DNA of 64,000 bases from Neocallimastix lanati (nom. inval.) (lineage: Eukaryota > Neocallimastigomycota > Neocallimastigomycetes > Neocallimastigales > Neocallimastigaceae), in the NCBI GenBank assembly GCA_016946835.1, contig JACVTC010000002.1, forward strand, positions 2,620,001 to 2,684,000, read 5' to 3'. The notes under the pieces were generated by a model, which saw only the letters and a list, made by a program, of their open reading frames with translations, had not been told where the DNA came from and ran no database searches. The stretch's first letter is position 1. Every line of letters begins with the position of its first letter. The translations under genes and the position numbers were made by a program. Below, in pieces: positions 37,772 to 50,800 of this stretch.

Positions 37772-38777
37772 ATATAATATAATCATAATTAATTATATTC
37801 ATTATTGGTATCTGCTTCACCTTTCACTCCTGTCAAATCTATATTCCACTTTAAGGGTAATTTTCGAGTTCTTATACAACTAGCATATATTTTTTCCCCA
37901 TATTGATTCGTTAAGATAAAATCATGACATTTAACATCATCTAAAAAATTTTTACTCTTTGGTTTCGTGCATTCTACTTCAGTAATATCATAATGATCCT
38001 TACTACAATTATATATCAATAATTATAATTTTTATAATATATATATATAGATATATAGACATATAAATATTTATATATATTTAAATAATGGTATAATATA
38101 ATATGATATGATATGATATGATATGATATAATATGACATGATATGATATGATATGATATGATATGATATGATATGATATGATATATATTATGATTTGGAT
38201 AAAATATATATTAAATTTCAAATTTTTATTATATCGTCCAGAAATAATATATATTATATGTTTTATTATCATTATTATATATTAAATAGGATATAATAGA
38301 ATAGAATATATTATATTATATTATATTATATTATGTTATATTATATATTATATTATATTATATAGATATAAAAAAAAAAAAAAAAAAAGGAAGCAAAATG
38401 AAATAATTTAGTAAATAAATTATGAAAGTTTTACATTGATTAAAGTATATATTATAAATATCTATAATTATTATTTAATCTTTTTATTATATGATACATA
38501 TAATACATTAATTTGGTTTGCTTTTTTCTTTTTACCTTACATCTTTAAAAACATTATTATTATTTTTCCCTAGAGATAATTTCGATATATCAAATGTTTT
38601 TTCCGAGGGAAAAGCAAATAAACTAATATTATTAATAAAATCTTGATCTTCCCCTCCTTCAGGATACACATATTGTTTTTTAACTAATGGATTTGGACCA
38701 TCGCCTTCCTCTTTAACATATACTTCAATTGCTACAAAATACTCTATTAATTTTGAAAGTATATCATCCGAATTCAT
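32331..38777 (-). CDS. DENN-domain protein (putative Rab GEF), 6 exons, 1541 aa
   Basis: DENN proteins are mostly guanine-nucleotide exchange factors for Rab GTPases on membranes. Exons (high to low): 38777-38541, 37998-37821, 37726-37484, 36930-35310, 34938-34233, 33971-32331. They total 4626 nt and end TAA. The upstream DENN part is residues 1-138 (YFVAIEVYVKEEG, FAFPSEK, HDFILTNQYGEKIYASCI). The central part is about 590-850 (SYILISRRPIFSIMQKCLIE, FLEPLEWRMVYIPIVPESV, ITFIMGYV). The downstream part is about 900-1015 (VTILYNYQSFYIDD, RFTETSMFTYFIEKK). Between and after them lie Asn/Ser/Thr-rich inserts, the largest about 220-585 and 1020-1440. The C-terminal 100 residues look helical but match nothing I know. 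The exon 3 donor could be 6 nt later (ending at 37478). Subfamily and target Rab are unclear. Confidence 0.85.
38100..38183. repeat. Pentanucleotide (ATATG)n array in DENN intron 1
   Basis: About 80 bp of ATATG/ATATA units on the + strand inside the first intron (38540-37999) of the DENN gene. A related (ATATT)n tract follows at 38310-38365 in the same intron. Confidence 0.85.
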
Positions 38778-39385
38778 TTTTATTTTATTATTATTATTTT
38801 TTATTTTATTTTATTTTTAATTTATATTATTATTTATTATTTATTAAGATACTTGTTATTTTATTAATTATTAATTAATTTTAATATTTTTTCCTCCTTT
38901 TTCTGTATTATAATTTCTTATCTATTATATTTTTTAAATAATATATATATATATATATATATATTTTAGAAAATTTTATTATTAGACGTTAATTTAATTA
39001 CATACATGTGTTTCAATAATTAATATATATAGATTTTATTCCTTTTCTTTTTTTCTATATTGTTAATGTTTTATTATATATAATTAGATATAATTTTTAT
39101 TATTATTCCTTTATTTTTAATATTTTATGTTCATTCACTTCATTATTAATTTCTTTATTATTTTTTTTCCTTGATAATAATTGGTTTTTTTATTTTTTTA
39201 TTTTATTTTTTATTTTTTTTTTCTTTAATTTTTTATTTTTTTTTATTTTTTTTTTCTGTTTTTTAATTAAATATTATTTGATTAAGATTATTATTATAAT
39301 TATTATTTTTATTATTATTTTATTATTATTTTATTATTATTTTATTATTATTTTATTATTATTTTATTATTATTACTACTACTAC

Positions 39386-39474
<89 letters not shown>

Positions 39475-41830
39475 TTATTTTATTATTATTTTATAATTTA
39501 ATCTTTTTTTTTTTTTAATAATCTTTACCTACAAAATATATTAGTTTTAATTTATTAGCAATTAAAATTGTAATTTATTATGTACTTTTCTATAAAAAAG
39601 AATAAACTTTAAATATCACGTATTCATAACAATTAAAAATTAGGTTTTTTATTATTATTATTACTATTTTTTTTTTTAAAAAAAAAAAAAAATTAAACTT
39701 AAAACTATAATAATTATTATTCTTGTTTTATATATAATTGTTCTTATGGTTCAATTTTAGTAAAATAAATTTTAATTATAATGAAATTATATTAAATATA
39801 AAATTAAGCAACTCTTATAATTTTGCAGGATTAATGAATATAAAAATTTATTATGATATATTTTTCATTCTCTACATATATGTTATATATCCAGTAATTA
39901 TCAAAAATTCATATTATAATTAAATTTTAAAGAAAAATTGTAAAAATATACAATTTTTAATTATATAATAATTTGACTTTTACCTTATTTATATAATAAA
40001 TTAATTTTTAATTGAATAATAATTTATTTTAATATTTATATATATATAATAATAATAATAATTAAAGTATTTTTTTTTTTTCACTCTTTTTTAATTAATA
40101 GTATTAAAAAAGTTGTGTTATTAATATGATTTTTTAATTTTTAAAATTCACTTCTAAGAATTCAATATTTAAAAAAAAAAAAAAAAATTGTATTTTTAAC
40201 TCTTTTTTAGTTAATAGCATCAAAAAAAAAAAAAAATAATAATAATTGTATTATTAATAAAATATGATTTTTTATTTTTAAAATGTTATATAAATAATAT
40301 TATTAATTTAATTAATATTATATGTATATGTATATAAATTATATTTCTCTAATTTTTATATATTCAAATACTTTTTAGAAAAAAAAAATGTATTTAATAT
40401 TAATTATAGTATTTTTTTATTATTTAATTGAAAATTATTAAATTAAAATTTAATACATGAAATTTTTTATATACTTTATTCAAAAAAAAAAAAAAAATTG
40501 TTAACCCTTTTAGAGTGTGTAATATACTTATTTTTATATTTTATTTTTATTTTTATTTATTTATTTTTTTTTTTTTTTTATTTTTTAAGTATTTTAATAA
40601 ATTTTAAACTTTGTGGAAAAAAAATTAATACTTAAAATTTGTATGTTTTAATAATAATAGATTCTATTTCTATTTTTATTAAGAAAGTCATCTTTAATGA
40701 TGATATGATTAGCTTAAAACATCATTTGATATTATACACACATTTACCATTATTAAATATAAACAAATTTCATAAATAAAATAATTTATAAACATTATAG
40801 TTTTTCTTTTTTTTTTTTTTTTTAATAATTATTTCAAGGTTAGCTATTTATTAGTAATTTATGTATATAAAAATAAATATATTAATATATATTATTATCA
40901 TCATAATTTAATCAAAAAAAAATTATTTTTATTTTTTTTTTTTTTAATAATATTTTATTACAAAAATTTAGTTATGATATTAATTTAAAAAAAAATTTTT
41001 TTTAACATTTATTTTATTTTACTTATTATTATAGTATAAAAAACTAATAATAATAATAAATAGTAGTTCTAATAAATAATAAGTAATAATAAATAATAGA
41101 TAGAAATATATGAATAACTTCGATTTATCAAAAATAAAATTACATATTTATATCGAAATTTTTAAGCATGAGTTATTACTACTATATAGTCAATAAGGTG
41201 AAAAATATTAAAGTAATGAATAGTAAATAATGGGAAAATATTTAATTAATTCTATCCATAAAGTGTCATAAAGTGTATAATTTTTATTTATTTTAAATAA
41301 GAATTTATTTTTAAATACTTACCTTATAATTATTAAAATTCTCCAAAAAAAAAAAAAAATTTAAAAATATGAATTTACTTTGCCAAAAATTTTATTTATC
41401 TAATAATAGTTTTTTAAAAATTTTTTATCAAATAATTTAAAAAATAAAATTAATCATATAAAAAAAAAATAAAATTATAAATTTCAATAAAAAATATAAT
41501 ATATATATAAATTAATAATATATATTAGTTAATAAATATATAATTTAAATATTTATTTCAATTTTTTTTCTTATACAAAACTTCTTTGTGATATAAATAA
41601 TAGAAATATATAAATACTATATTTTAATAACTATATTTATATAATTATATTTTGACGTAATCGTATTATAGTACAACTCTTTCAACTTTTTTTTTTTTTT
41701 TTTTTTTTTTGTGTATGTGTATGTTTATTAAATGTAAAAATTATTGTATTCATGTAAAATTAAAAGTTAGTTTATAATGGAAATAACTAATTGTTAATAT
41801 TATAAAATAGGATAATTTTAAATATAGATA
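38778..41830. other. AT desert upstream of the DENN gene
   Basis: Contains the DENN 5' flank and a poly-T/TTTA-rich block (39180-39260). A long ATT trinucleotide array follows at 39285-39500, purest at 39385-39465; its apparent poly-Tyr/Ile open frame is a repeat artefact. No gene seen on either strand. Confidence 0.55.
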
Positions 41831-42079
41831 TTCACCAGTAAACCAATTTATTCATTATAGAATAACTAGGTTTAAGGGGGAATATTAAAATGTGTGAAAT
41901 ACATGAAAAATATGCTTCAAATGTATTGAAACATATTGTAATATAATTAATGTATAAGCCTCAGTGTATTAATATAAAAATCATCTAATTTAGAATAATT
42001 AAGTGCTAAGAACTCTTAATCATAAAATATATTAATAAAGTTGACATACTTATAAACACTAAATTCTTGACTCTTAACA
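41831..42079 (+). mobile_element. LTR family B: internal end, polypurine tract and LTR (copy 2)
   Basis: Homologous to 9526-9794. ATTCACCAGTAAACCAATTT is followed by the purine tract AAGGGGGAA (41875-41883). The inferred LTR then runs 41884-42079, from TATTAAAATGTGTG to CTCTTAACA. The purine tract directly before the LTR start is the classic 3' end of an LTR retrotransposon. Upstream coding sequence is gone, so this is a truncated 3' end. Confidence 0.6.
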
Positions 42080-42618
42080 AATTCTATTAGTAATTAATTA
42101 AATAAATTTTTTTTTTCTATTCATTGTAGATAATAAAATAAAATTATTCATATTATATTTATATTTGCTTTTAATTCTTAATCTTTTCATAATTTTTTTT
42201 TTATTTTAAAATACAATATACTCTTTTATAAGTATATCGCTAATTCGCTATTGAAATAAGTATCAACTATTAATTTAATATTTACATAAACCACAATATA
42301 AAAAATAAAATTTTCCTAAAATATATGTAATAATATTTTTATTCTTTAAATATTGAAGAATATTAATAACTATTTATATATTAAATTAGTAGATATATCT
42401 TCATATATTCCTATGAGTACTTATACTTAAATTATATATATTAAAATACGAACATAAATTAGTCTGAGTTTAATAATTTAAAATGTTATTTTTAAAAATT
42501 TTAAATCTCAGTCTCTTATATTAAAATATTTTTAATATTTTTTTTTTTTTTTTTTTTTTTGGAAATGATATATTCAAATATTAATATATAGTAAATATGT
42601 TTATATCTATATATATAT

Positions 42619-42698
<80 letters not shown>

Positions 42699-43191
42699 AT
42701 ATATATATAAATAATTAATTAATTAATTAATATTTATTATTTTTTTATTTACTAATAATTTATTATGAATTACTTTTTTAATTTTTATATCAAAAATAAA
42801 AATAAAAAAGGATGTAACATTTGGTAATTTTAAAAATAATCCAATCATATTATTCCATCATCAAAAACCTATTAAAAAAATTAATATAAAAAAAGCAATT
42901 TATTTATTAAAGTTTAAAAATTTTAAATTATTTGTAATCCTAATTAAATTTTTCCATACATGGTAGAAATAATCTTAATATCATGATAATATGCATAATT
43001 AAAGATTGCATCATTTAATAAAAAAGAAAGTAATTATTATAATTTCAACATAAATACAAATTGTGAACTTCTTTTTTTTTTTTTTTTAAATACTGGGATT
43101 AATGAGAAGGGAGGACAATAGGACCTCCAGTCTCTCCCTTAAATGTATAAGACTTTCAGTGGATTATTTGCTATACCTTTTCGGCGTTAAT
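42080..43191. other. AT spacer with a (TTTA)n array
   Basis: A TTTA tetramer array at about 42618-42696 is the main feature. The stretch at 43095-43160 is of normal composition (GGGAGGACAATAGGACCTCC) and leads into repeat C, of which it may be a part. No gene. Confidence 0.5.
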
Positions 43192-43325
43192 GAGGACCTC
43201 TCTCTAAGCAAGACTAACATGAAAAGACGTTCCCTATATGCCGTTTTGTACGACCGTCAATGAGTAACAACTACATTAATTCTTTCACAGATCAAGTACC
43301 CTCTGCACTAACAATTTATAATCTA
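43192..43325. mobile_element. Dispersed repeat C, copy 2
   Basis: Same orientation and order of blocks as 19124-19290, starting GAGGACCTCTCTCTAAGCAAG. This copy is slightly shorter. No open frame. Confidence 0.5.
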
Positions 43326-43833
43326 GCATAAATATCTTTTTAATATAATTTATATCACAAAATAATGATTAATTATGATTTATTCATGTTTAGTATAAGT
43401 AATATAGTTCATTTTTATCTTAAAAAAATATCGAAATTTCTATTCATATATTAAATATTAATAAAAAAAATTATTATAGATAAAATTATTAGTACAAAAT
43501 TAATATTCTATAAAAATAATTAATATAATTTATAATTTTTATAATTTTAATATTTTGTAATATACATTTTATACAATTAGTTAATATTTTAATATTTAAA
43601 TGCCTATTTTTGTTAAAAATTATTTTTTTTTTGTTCCATAAATTTAAAAAAAAATATTCACGATATCATTTCACCAAAATTAATTATTTAATAATAATGA
43701 TAATATATATATATATATTTAAATTATCATCTTTGTATATTTAATATAGTTCCTTCTTAAATGACTTAAATATATATATAAACTTCCCATAAATTTGAAT
43801 CTATAACATTACTTTATTTTTAATTATCATTTT

Positions 43834-43864
<31 letters not shown>

Positions 43865-46800
43865 TTATAGTACAATATATGTTTTATAGAAAATTATTCT
43901 ATTATATATATATTATCATCATGAAATTTTTATTATTTATGAAATAATTTTTTTTTTCAAAAAAAAAAAAAAAAAAAAAATACTACAATGAAATAAATAT
44001 ATGAATTTTTTATAATTTATGAAATAATTATTTTTTTTAAAAAAAAAAAAAAATATGTGGTTAAAAGTAAAAATAAAAGTAATATAAGAAGTAAAAAAAA
44101 TAATATAATATAATATAATATAATATAAGTGTTTGTTAGAAGAAATATATATATTTTTTATATTTCACTTTAAAGTGAAATATCATAATAGAGGATGAAT
44201 ATTAAATACCATATTCAATTATGACTTTAATAATAATACAAATAATAAACCATAGATCGATATTATTTATTATTACCATAAAATATAATAAACAATATTT
44301 CATTCCATCTATATAAACTACTTTAAATTTAATTATTTTTATGTTATTTCATATATTTATTAAGAAAGGTATCTTCTTTCTTTTTTTTTTTTTTAAAAAA
44401 AAAATAATAATAAAATAAAATAAAATAAAATAAAATATAATAAAATATAAAAAATAGCATATATATTATAAAATTAGTAAGTAAAATTGTTAAAAAAATT
44501 TTTTATTTAAAAAAATAATAAATCAATTATATAATTAAGATTATACGTAACGCAAAAATTTCATTGTATTAATTATTTCTATTATTATATGTTTTTATAT
44601 ACTTATTTATTTAAACTTTGTAAATATTTTAAAAAAAATAGTAATATTGTAACTTTTAAACAAAAATTTTTTAATTAAATTACTTTTATTCATTAATTTG
44701 GTTAAGTTTATAATATTATTAATATATTAATTAATTTTAATTAAACACTATTAATAAAATTTAAAAAAAAAAAAAAAAAATAAATTAATTAATCTATATA
44801 TTAAACAACTTTTAATTAAATATATTTTTATATTTTTATATCTTTATAATTAATATGAAAATATATATGAATTTTTTAATTTCATTATAAATTGATTTTT
44901 TTTTTTTTTTTTTTTTTGCTTTTCCTTTTTCTTTTTTTTTAAATAAAAATTTATAGTAATTAATAAATTAAAAAAATTTGTAAAATAAATATATATAACT
45001 TTTTTTTTAATAAAAAGTCATATCAAATTTTATTATTGTAAAATAAAATGCTAATGATATATTTAAAAAAAATACAATAATTATTATATATATTTTTAAT
45101 TTTAATAAAAACTCATATCAAATTTTATTATTGTAAAAAATTATACTAATGATATATTTAAAAAAAATGTAATAATTATTATATATACTTTAAGTATGTC
45201 CGTCCATATAATAATAATTATAATTTTAAAAAATGAAATAAATGAAAATGTTAATAATTGTTTAATTAATTTAAATAATAATAATTTATACTAAGAAAAA
45301 ATGAAATTTTATTAACAAATTTATTATATATATATAGTTTTAATACTTTTTATTTAGTTAACAGCATATATTAATTTAATATTTATATTTTTATCTATAT
45401 TAACAATCACATATTTATAGATTTTAGTTATTCTTAATTCTTTCCAATATGATGATATAGAACTGTTAAAGAACTTTATAATGATTTTAAAAATTAAAAA
45501 ATTAATTAACTTAAATATGATATAGAAATTTAATCAGTCTTTAATTATTTTAAATCATATTAAATTATATATAAAATAGAATTATAAAAGATTAATTTCT
45601 TTTAAATCAGTCTTTAATTATTTTAAACCATCATATTTAAACTAAAGTCACTCCCTTATTAAACTTTAATAGGATATATATAAAAATTTTATAAATTATA
45701 AATAAATTAATCTACTTTTTTTTATAATTATTTGATTATTATATGTATAAATATAAATATTTATTCATATGTAATATTTAATATATATATGTTAATTAAT
45801 ATTTTTTATTTAATTAAATAATAATAACAATAATAATTTAATTAAATCAATTAACTTATATATTTTATATAACTATAATGATTGTTTAATAATTTTTATT
45901 TTTTCACAATATTATATTACTGTAGGAATTGATTAATAATCATAATTTTTTATATGATATATTGATTATTATTAACATTTTTTATTATATATTAATATAT
46001 CCTTATTAAATTTTAAATATATTAAAAATTTTTTATTAAAAAAAAACTTTAATTAATTTATGCTTAATTCTTTATCTATAATTTTTAAAATTTTATAAAA
46101 TTCTTTTCATTTCTTTCTTTCTTTTTTTTTTTTCTTTATCTTTTAAAAATATTAATCTTCTATATTTAATATCATTTAATATTTGAAAATCAAAAAAAGA
46201 AAATAGTTTTAATTATAAATTATTATTAATTAAAACTTGAGAAGTATATCTATTATTTCAATATATAAATTTTATTATCTAATATAATATTGAATTCAAA
46301 ACTAAAATTTCAAAAGAATAGTTTTTTTTATTCTTTATATCAAAAGAAAATTTTAGTTTTTATTTTAATTAATCCATTAATAAAGGTAATATAATATATA
46401 TATTTCATTATTTGAATAATCTAAACATTTAAAATATAGATTGAATAACTAATAAAATATTTTTATTATCATTATACAAAAAGAAAAGAATACAATTTAA
46501 AATTAATTATAGAAGAAATAATTTTTTATCAATTTATATTTGTTAGTTAAAGGTATGTTATTATTTAATAAATAATATTTTATTTCGTTGTTGAATAAAT
46601 TTTTTTAAAGTAAATAAACGGTAATTATAAGAAAATTAATAATTATAAAAAAAAAAAAAAAAGGTGAAAGAAAGGTGAAGGAAAGGTTTTTTTTTTTTTT
46701 TTGATAAGGAATATGATAAAAATAATAAAATGAAGATAATAAAAATTTTTGTTTTAGAAATTGCAGGAATGATTATTATTTTCATCATTAATCAATGAAA

Positions 46801-47274
46801 ATAATATTATATAATTCTTATCTAAGAAATATATATTTTTAAAATAAGTAAAAAGAATGAAAAAATTGGAAATAACTGTATTAAATAAATATAATAAAAA
46901 ATTTTTTTTATATCATGAATAAATTTTAAATATTTTATAAAAAGTATTTATATTTTATATATTATATATAATAACGAAAAATAATATATTATATATACAT
47001 TAATAAATATTTTTGATATTTAAATTAAAGTTCAAAAATAAATTTGAATATTATTTTAAAATGAAATAATATCAAATTTTATTATAAAATATTTATTTAT
47101 GGAAAATATATAAAATAGAAATATAAAAAGAAAATAGACAATAATTAAAAAATCATAAATATACCTTTAAAATAAATATATACTTTTTTAAAAAAGGAAA
47201 AACTAATAAATTTTTAATTTTTCATTTATAAATATAATCTATATTTCTTATAATCTAACACCAATCCCTTTGTG

Positions 47275-47322
<48 letters not shown>

Positions 47323-47870
47323 AAGAAAAAATTAAATTTATTTTCTTTAACTTTTTTAGCTTAATGCTGATTTTATTTACTTTATTTTAAGAAACTTTTA
47401 CATACTTGATTTTTAACTATAAGGTATAATAAAATATTTTGGTGTTTTATTTTATTTTATTTATTTTTTTATAGTTTTATTTATAAAATACTAGATATCT
47501 TCAAAATTTTGAACAATAGTCAAAAATATGATATAATAAATAATAATAAATGGATAAATAATGATAAAACTAGAAAGATAAAAGAGATGTGAATACAAAT
47601 TATAATAGAATAAAATATAAATATTCTTTTATTTTTATTACAAAAACAATTTTTAAATAAATTAGTAATAATTTAATAATATATACAATAATAATAATAA
47701 TTTAAATATATATATTTATATATATATAAAAATTAAAAGTAATAAATTTTAAGTGAAAAGGATATAATTATTGTATAAAAATTATTAAATAATTATTCAT
47801 TTTAACAATCAAATATTTTTTGTTTATTGTAAATTAAATTGTAATAGATTCGTTTATTAAATTTATAAAA
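43326..47870. other. AT desert upstream of the vigilin gene
   Basis: No gene seen. An imperfect direct repeat of about 90 bp lies at 45009-45100 and 45102-45190 (shared CATATCAAATTTTATTATTGT and ATGATATATTTAAAAAAAAT). A shorter pair, AATCAGTCTTTAATTATTTT, lies at 45532 and again at about 45606. A roughly 42-nt poly-A run lies at 47279-47320. The last few hundred bases should be the promoter and 5' UTR of the downstream gene. Confidence 0.5.
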
Positions 47871-50800
47871 ATGATGGCCTCAATTTCTGATATTCCACAA
47901 GAGTTGGAAGACCAATATGCTATTATTGAAGCGTCTTCTCCAAAGAAGACTAAAAAGATTAATTCTTTTGATGAATCTTTCCCAGCATTACCAACCTCTG
48001 GTAAACCATTACCAAATAGATCTTTCAAACCATACAAGCCTCTTTACAACAATACTGTTATTGAAAATTTAACTATTAGTTCAGCTGATTTAAAAAAAGA
48101 AGTTATTGGTGGTTCTAAAACTTCTGAAGTTTGTAATAAGGTTAAAAAGAATATCCCAGTTCAAATTGATGTATCTATTCAAAACAAATCCGGTACCGTA
48201 ACTATTATTCTTAAGGGTAGAGAAGAAGATGTAAAAGCTGCCAAGAGAGAAATTTATTCTGGAATCTGCTCTGAAGTTGTTGATTATTTCCCATTCCCAT
48301 ACTCTGTAAGAAAATTCATTGTTGGTCAAAAGGGATCCACCATTAAGGCTATTATGGCTGATACCAAGACCAATATTGAAATGCCACAACGTTTACCAAA
48401 TGAAGATGAAATTGATGATGAAGAAGAACAAAACTTGAAGATTACTGGTGATAGAGCTGGTATTGAATTAGCTAAGGAAAGTATTGAAAAGATTATAAAC
48501 AAACATGCTAATCGTTACAGACAAACTATTAAGATTCCAAGATCTTACCATATGATCATTGCTGGTCCAGATAATTCTAACTTACAATTAATTCAAGAAG
48601 AAACTGGTGCCAGAGTTCGTATTCCACCATATTTCACGAATGAAAAGGCTTTTGATCCAGAAGAAATTTCTATTACTGGTACCAAAGCTGCTACTAATCT
48701 TGCTTTTGATAAGATTAAAAGTATTTATGACGAACTAAAGCATAAGACTGATGAATTAGTTTTTACTTGCAACAAAAAGCAACATCAATTTATCATTGGT
48801 CCAAAGGGAAAGAATCTTCAAGATATTCTAAAGAGTACCGGTTGTGGTGTTGAATTGCCATTACAAAAGGAAAAAAGTGAAAAGATTATTATTCGTGGTC
48901 CACCAGAAAACTTACCAATAGCCTTAAAGTTAATTACAGAAAAAGCTAATTCTCAATTTATTGAAGACATAGATATTTCTGATTTTGTTAACGATTCATC
49001 TAACAACCAATTCTTCAGAAAGTATCTTTACACTAAAGAATGGCAAAACATTAAGGCTTTCGAAGAAAAGCATGATGTTATTATTAATATTCGTGAAAAT
49101 CAAAATTCACCAAATACACTTGAAGTAAACGGTAAGAACAAGAAGAATACCGAAGCTGCTGCTAAAGCATTTGCAGAAAGTCTCAAAAAATGCAAGACTT
49201 TTGAATATGATACCATTGAAATTCCTCATGGTGTTCATTCTCACATTATTGGAAAGAACGCCAAGAACATTAATAAAATTAAATCTAAGTACGATGATAA
49301 ACTTGTAGATATCATTATACCAAACGAAAAAGAAGAATCAGATGAAATTGTAATTATTGTAGATGGAAAGAATATGGCTAAGAGTTCCATTGCTGATTTA
49401 TTAGATAAAATTAAAAGTGACATCTCTGAAAGTGCTGATAGACTTGCTAATATGGTCTCTCAAACTATTGATATTGATCCAAAGTATCATGGATCTTTAA
49501 TTGGTACTGGTGGTTCAGCTATCAAGGAATTAAGAGCCAAATATAATAATACTATTATGGTTAGATTCCCACACAAGGATGCTAAGGGTAACGATTCTAC
49601 CATTACTGTTAGTGGTCCAGAAAAGGATGTTGTTGAAGCCATTAATGATCTTAAGGCTGCTGTTGAATCTCAAAAGCATTTCGATTTCATGAACAGATTC
49701 ACTGAAGTAGTTACTATTGGTAAAGGTATTGGTCGTCGTATTGTTGGTGGTGCTCATGTTCAAAATTGGTTAGTTGAAGCTTTAAAGGAAAAGGTTGGCA
49801 ATAAGCATGAAATCACTGACGATGAATTAAATATGATGAAATTTGATATCAAAGAGGAAAATGATAAAGATGTCATTACTTGTACTGGTCATAGACATTT
49901 AATTCCTCATGTTGTCAAATTAGTATCTGAACGTGCCAAGGAAATTCTTGATACAATCAATGAAGATATTGAAGTCGACAATAAATATCACAGTTTATTA
50001 ATTGGAACCGGAGGTAAGAATATTAATGAAATTAAGAAAAAGTATAATGTACAGTTCTTCTTCCCAAACAAAGTCGATGAAGACGATGAAGATTATGAAA
50101 AAAAAATTAAAGATAGAAACCATAACAAAATTACAATTAGAGGTCTTAAAGGTGACGTAGAAAAGGCTAAACAAGTTGTTCTTGATCAAGTTAAGACCAT
50201 TATTGATAATTCTCATGAAATTAGTTTTGATGTTCCAAGACTTGTTATTGGTAAGATTGTTGGTATTAAAGGTTCTGTTATTGGTAAGATTAAAGATTCT
50301 ACAAATACTAGAATTGACTTTGATGATGATGATGAAGATGAAATTGATGACGAAGGTGATGTTAAAATTGTTATCAAGGGTACTAAAAAGGGTTGTGAAG
50401 AGGCAAAGAAACAAATTATGAGAATTGTTAATGAAAGTACTATTATCCTTACTCGTGAAGTGGAAGTTCCAAGAAACGTTCACAGAGCATTAAACACTAG
50501 ATTCCGTTTAGATATGGATACAATTTCAAACAAGTATAGTGTTGGAAATGAAAAGGTTCGTTTTAATTTCCCATATGGTTTTGAAGAAGGTGATGAATTA
50601 AATAGGGTACTAATTCGTGCCCCAAGAGAACATATTGATGAATGTGTCGAAGCCTTCAAAGAATTAGTAGAAAAAGCTATTGAAGATGTTAAGAACCGTG
50701 TTTCAATTGAAATTTCTGTTCCAAGAACTGATCTTGCAAGAATTGTTGGTACTAAGGGTTCCAATATTAATGCTCTTTCAAAGAGATATGAAGTTTCTGT

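Noticed and set aside
37380-37820. Continuous open frame across DENN intron 2 with a poly-lysine centre
   Set aside because: Reading through the poly-A tract shifts out of the frame of exon 2. Splicing 37821 to 37726 restores the DENN frame and removes the tract.
39278-39496. Open frame rich in Tyr and Ile
   Set aside because: Direct translation of the ATT trinucleotide array.
43095-43141. GGAGG...CCTCC as a possible hairpin terminator or RNA
   Set aside because: Only 5-bp arms with other equally good pairings; more likely part of repeat C.
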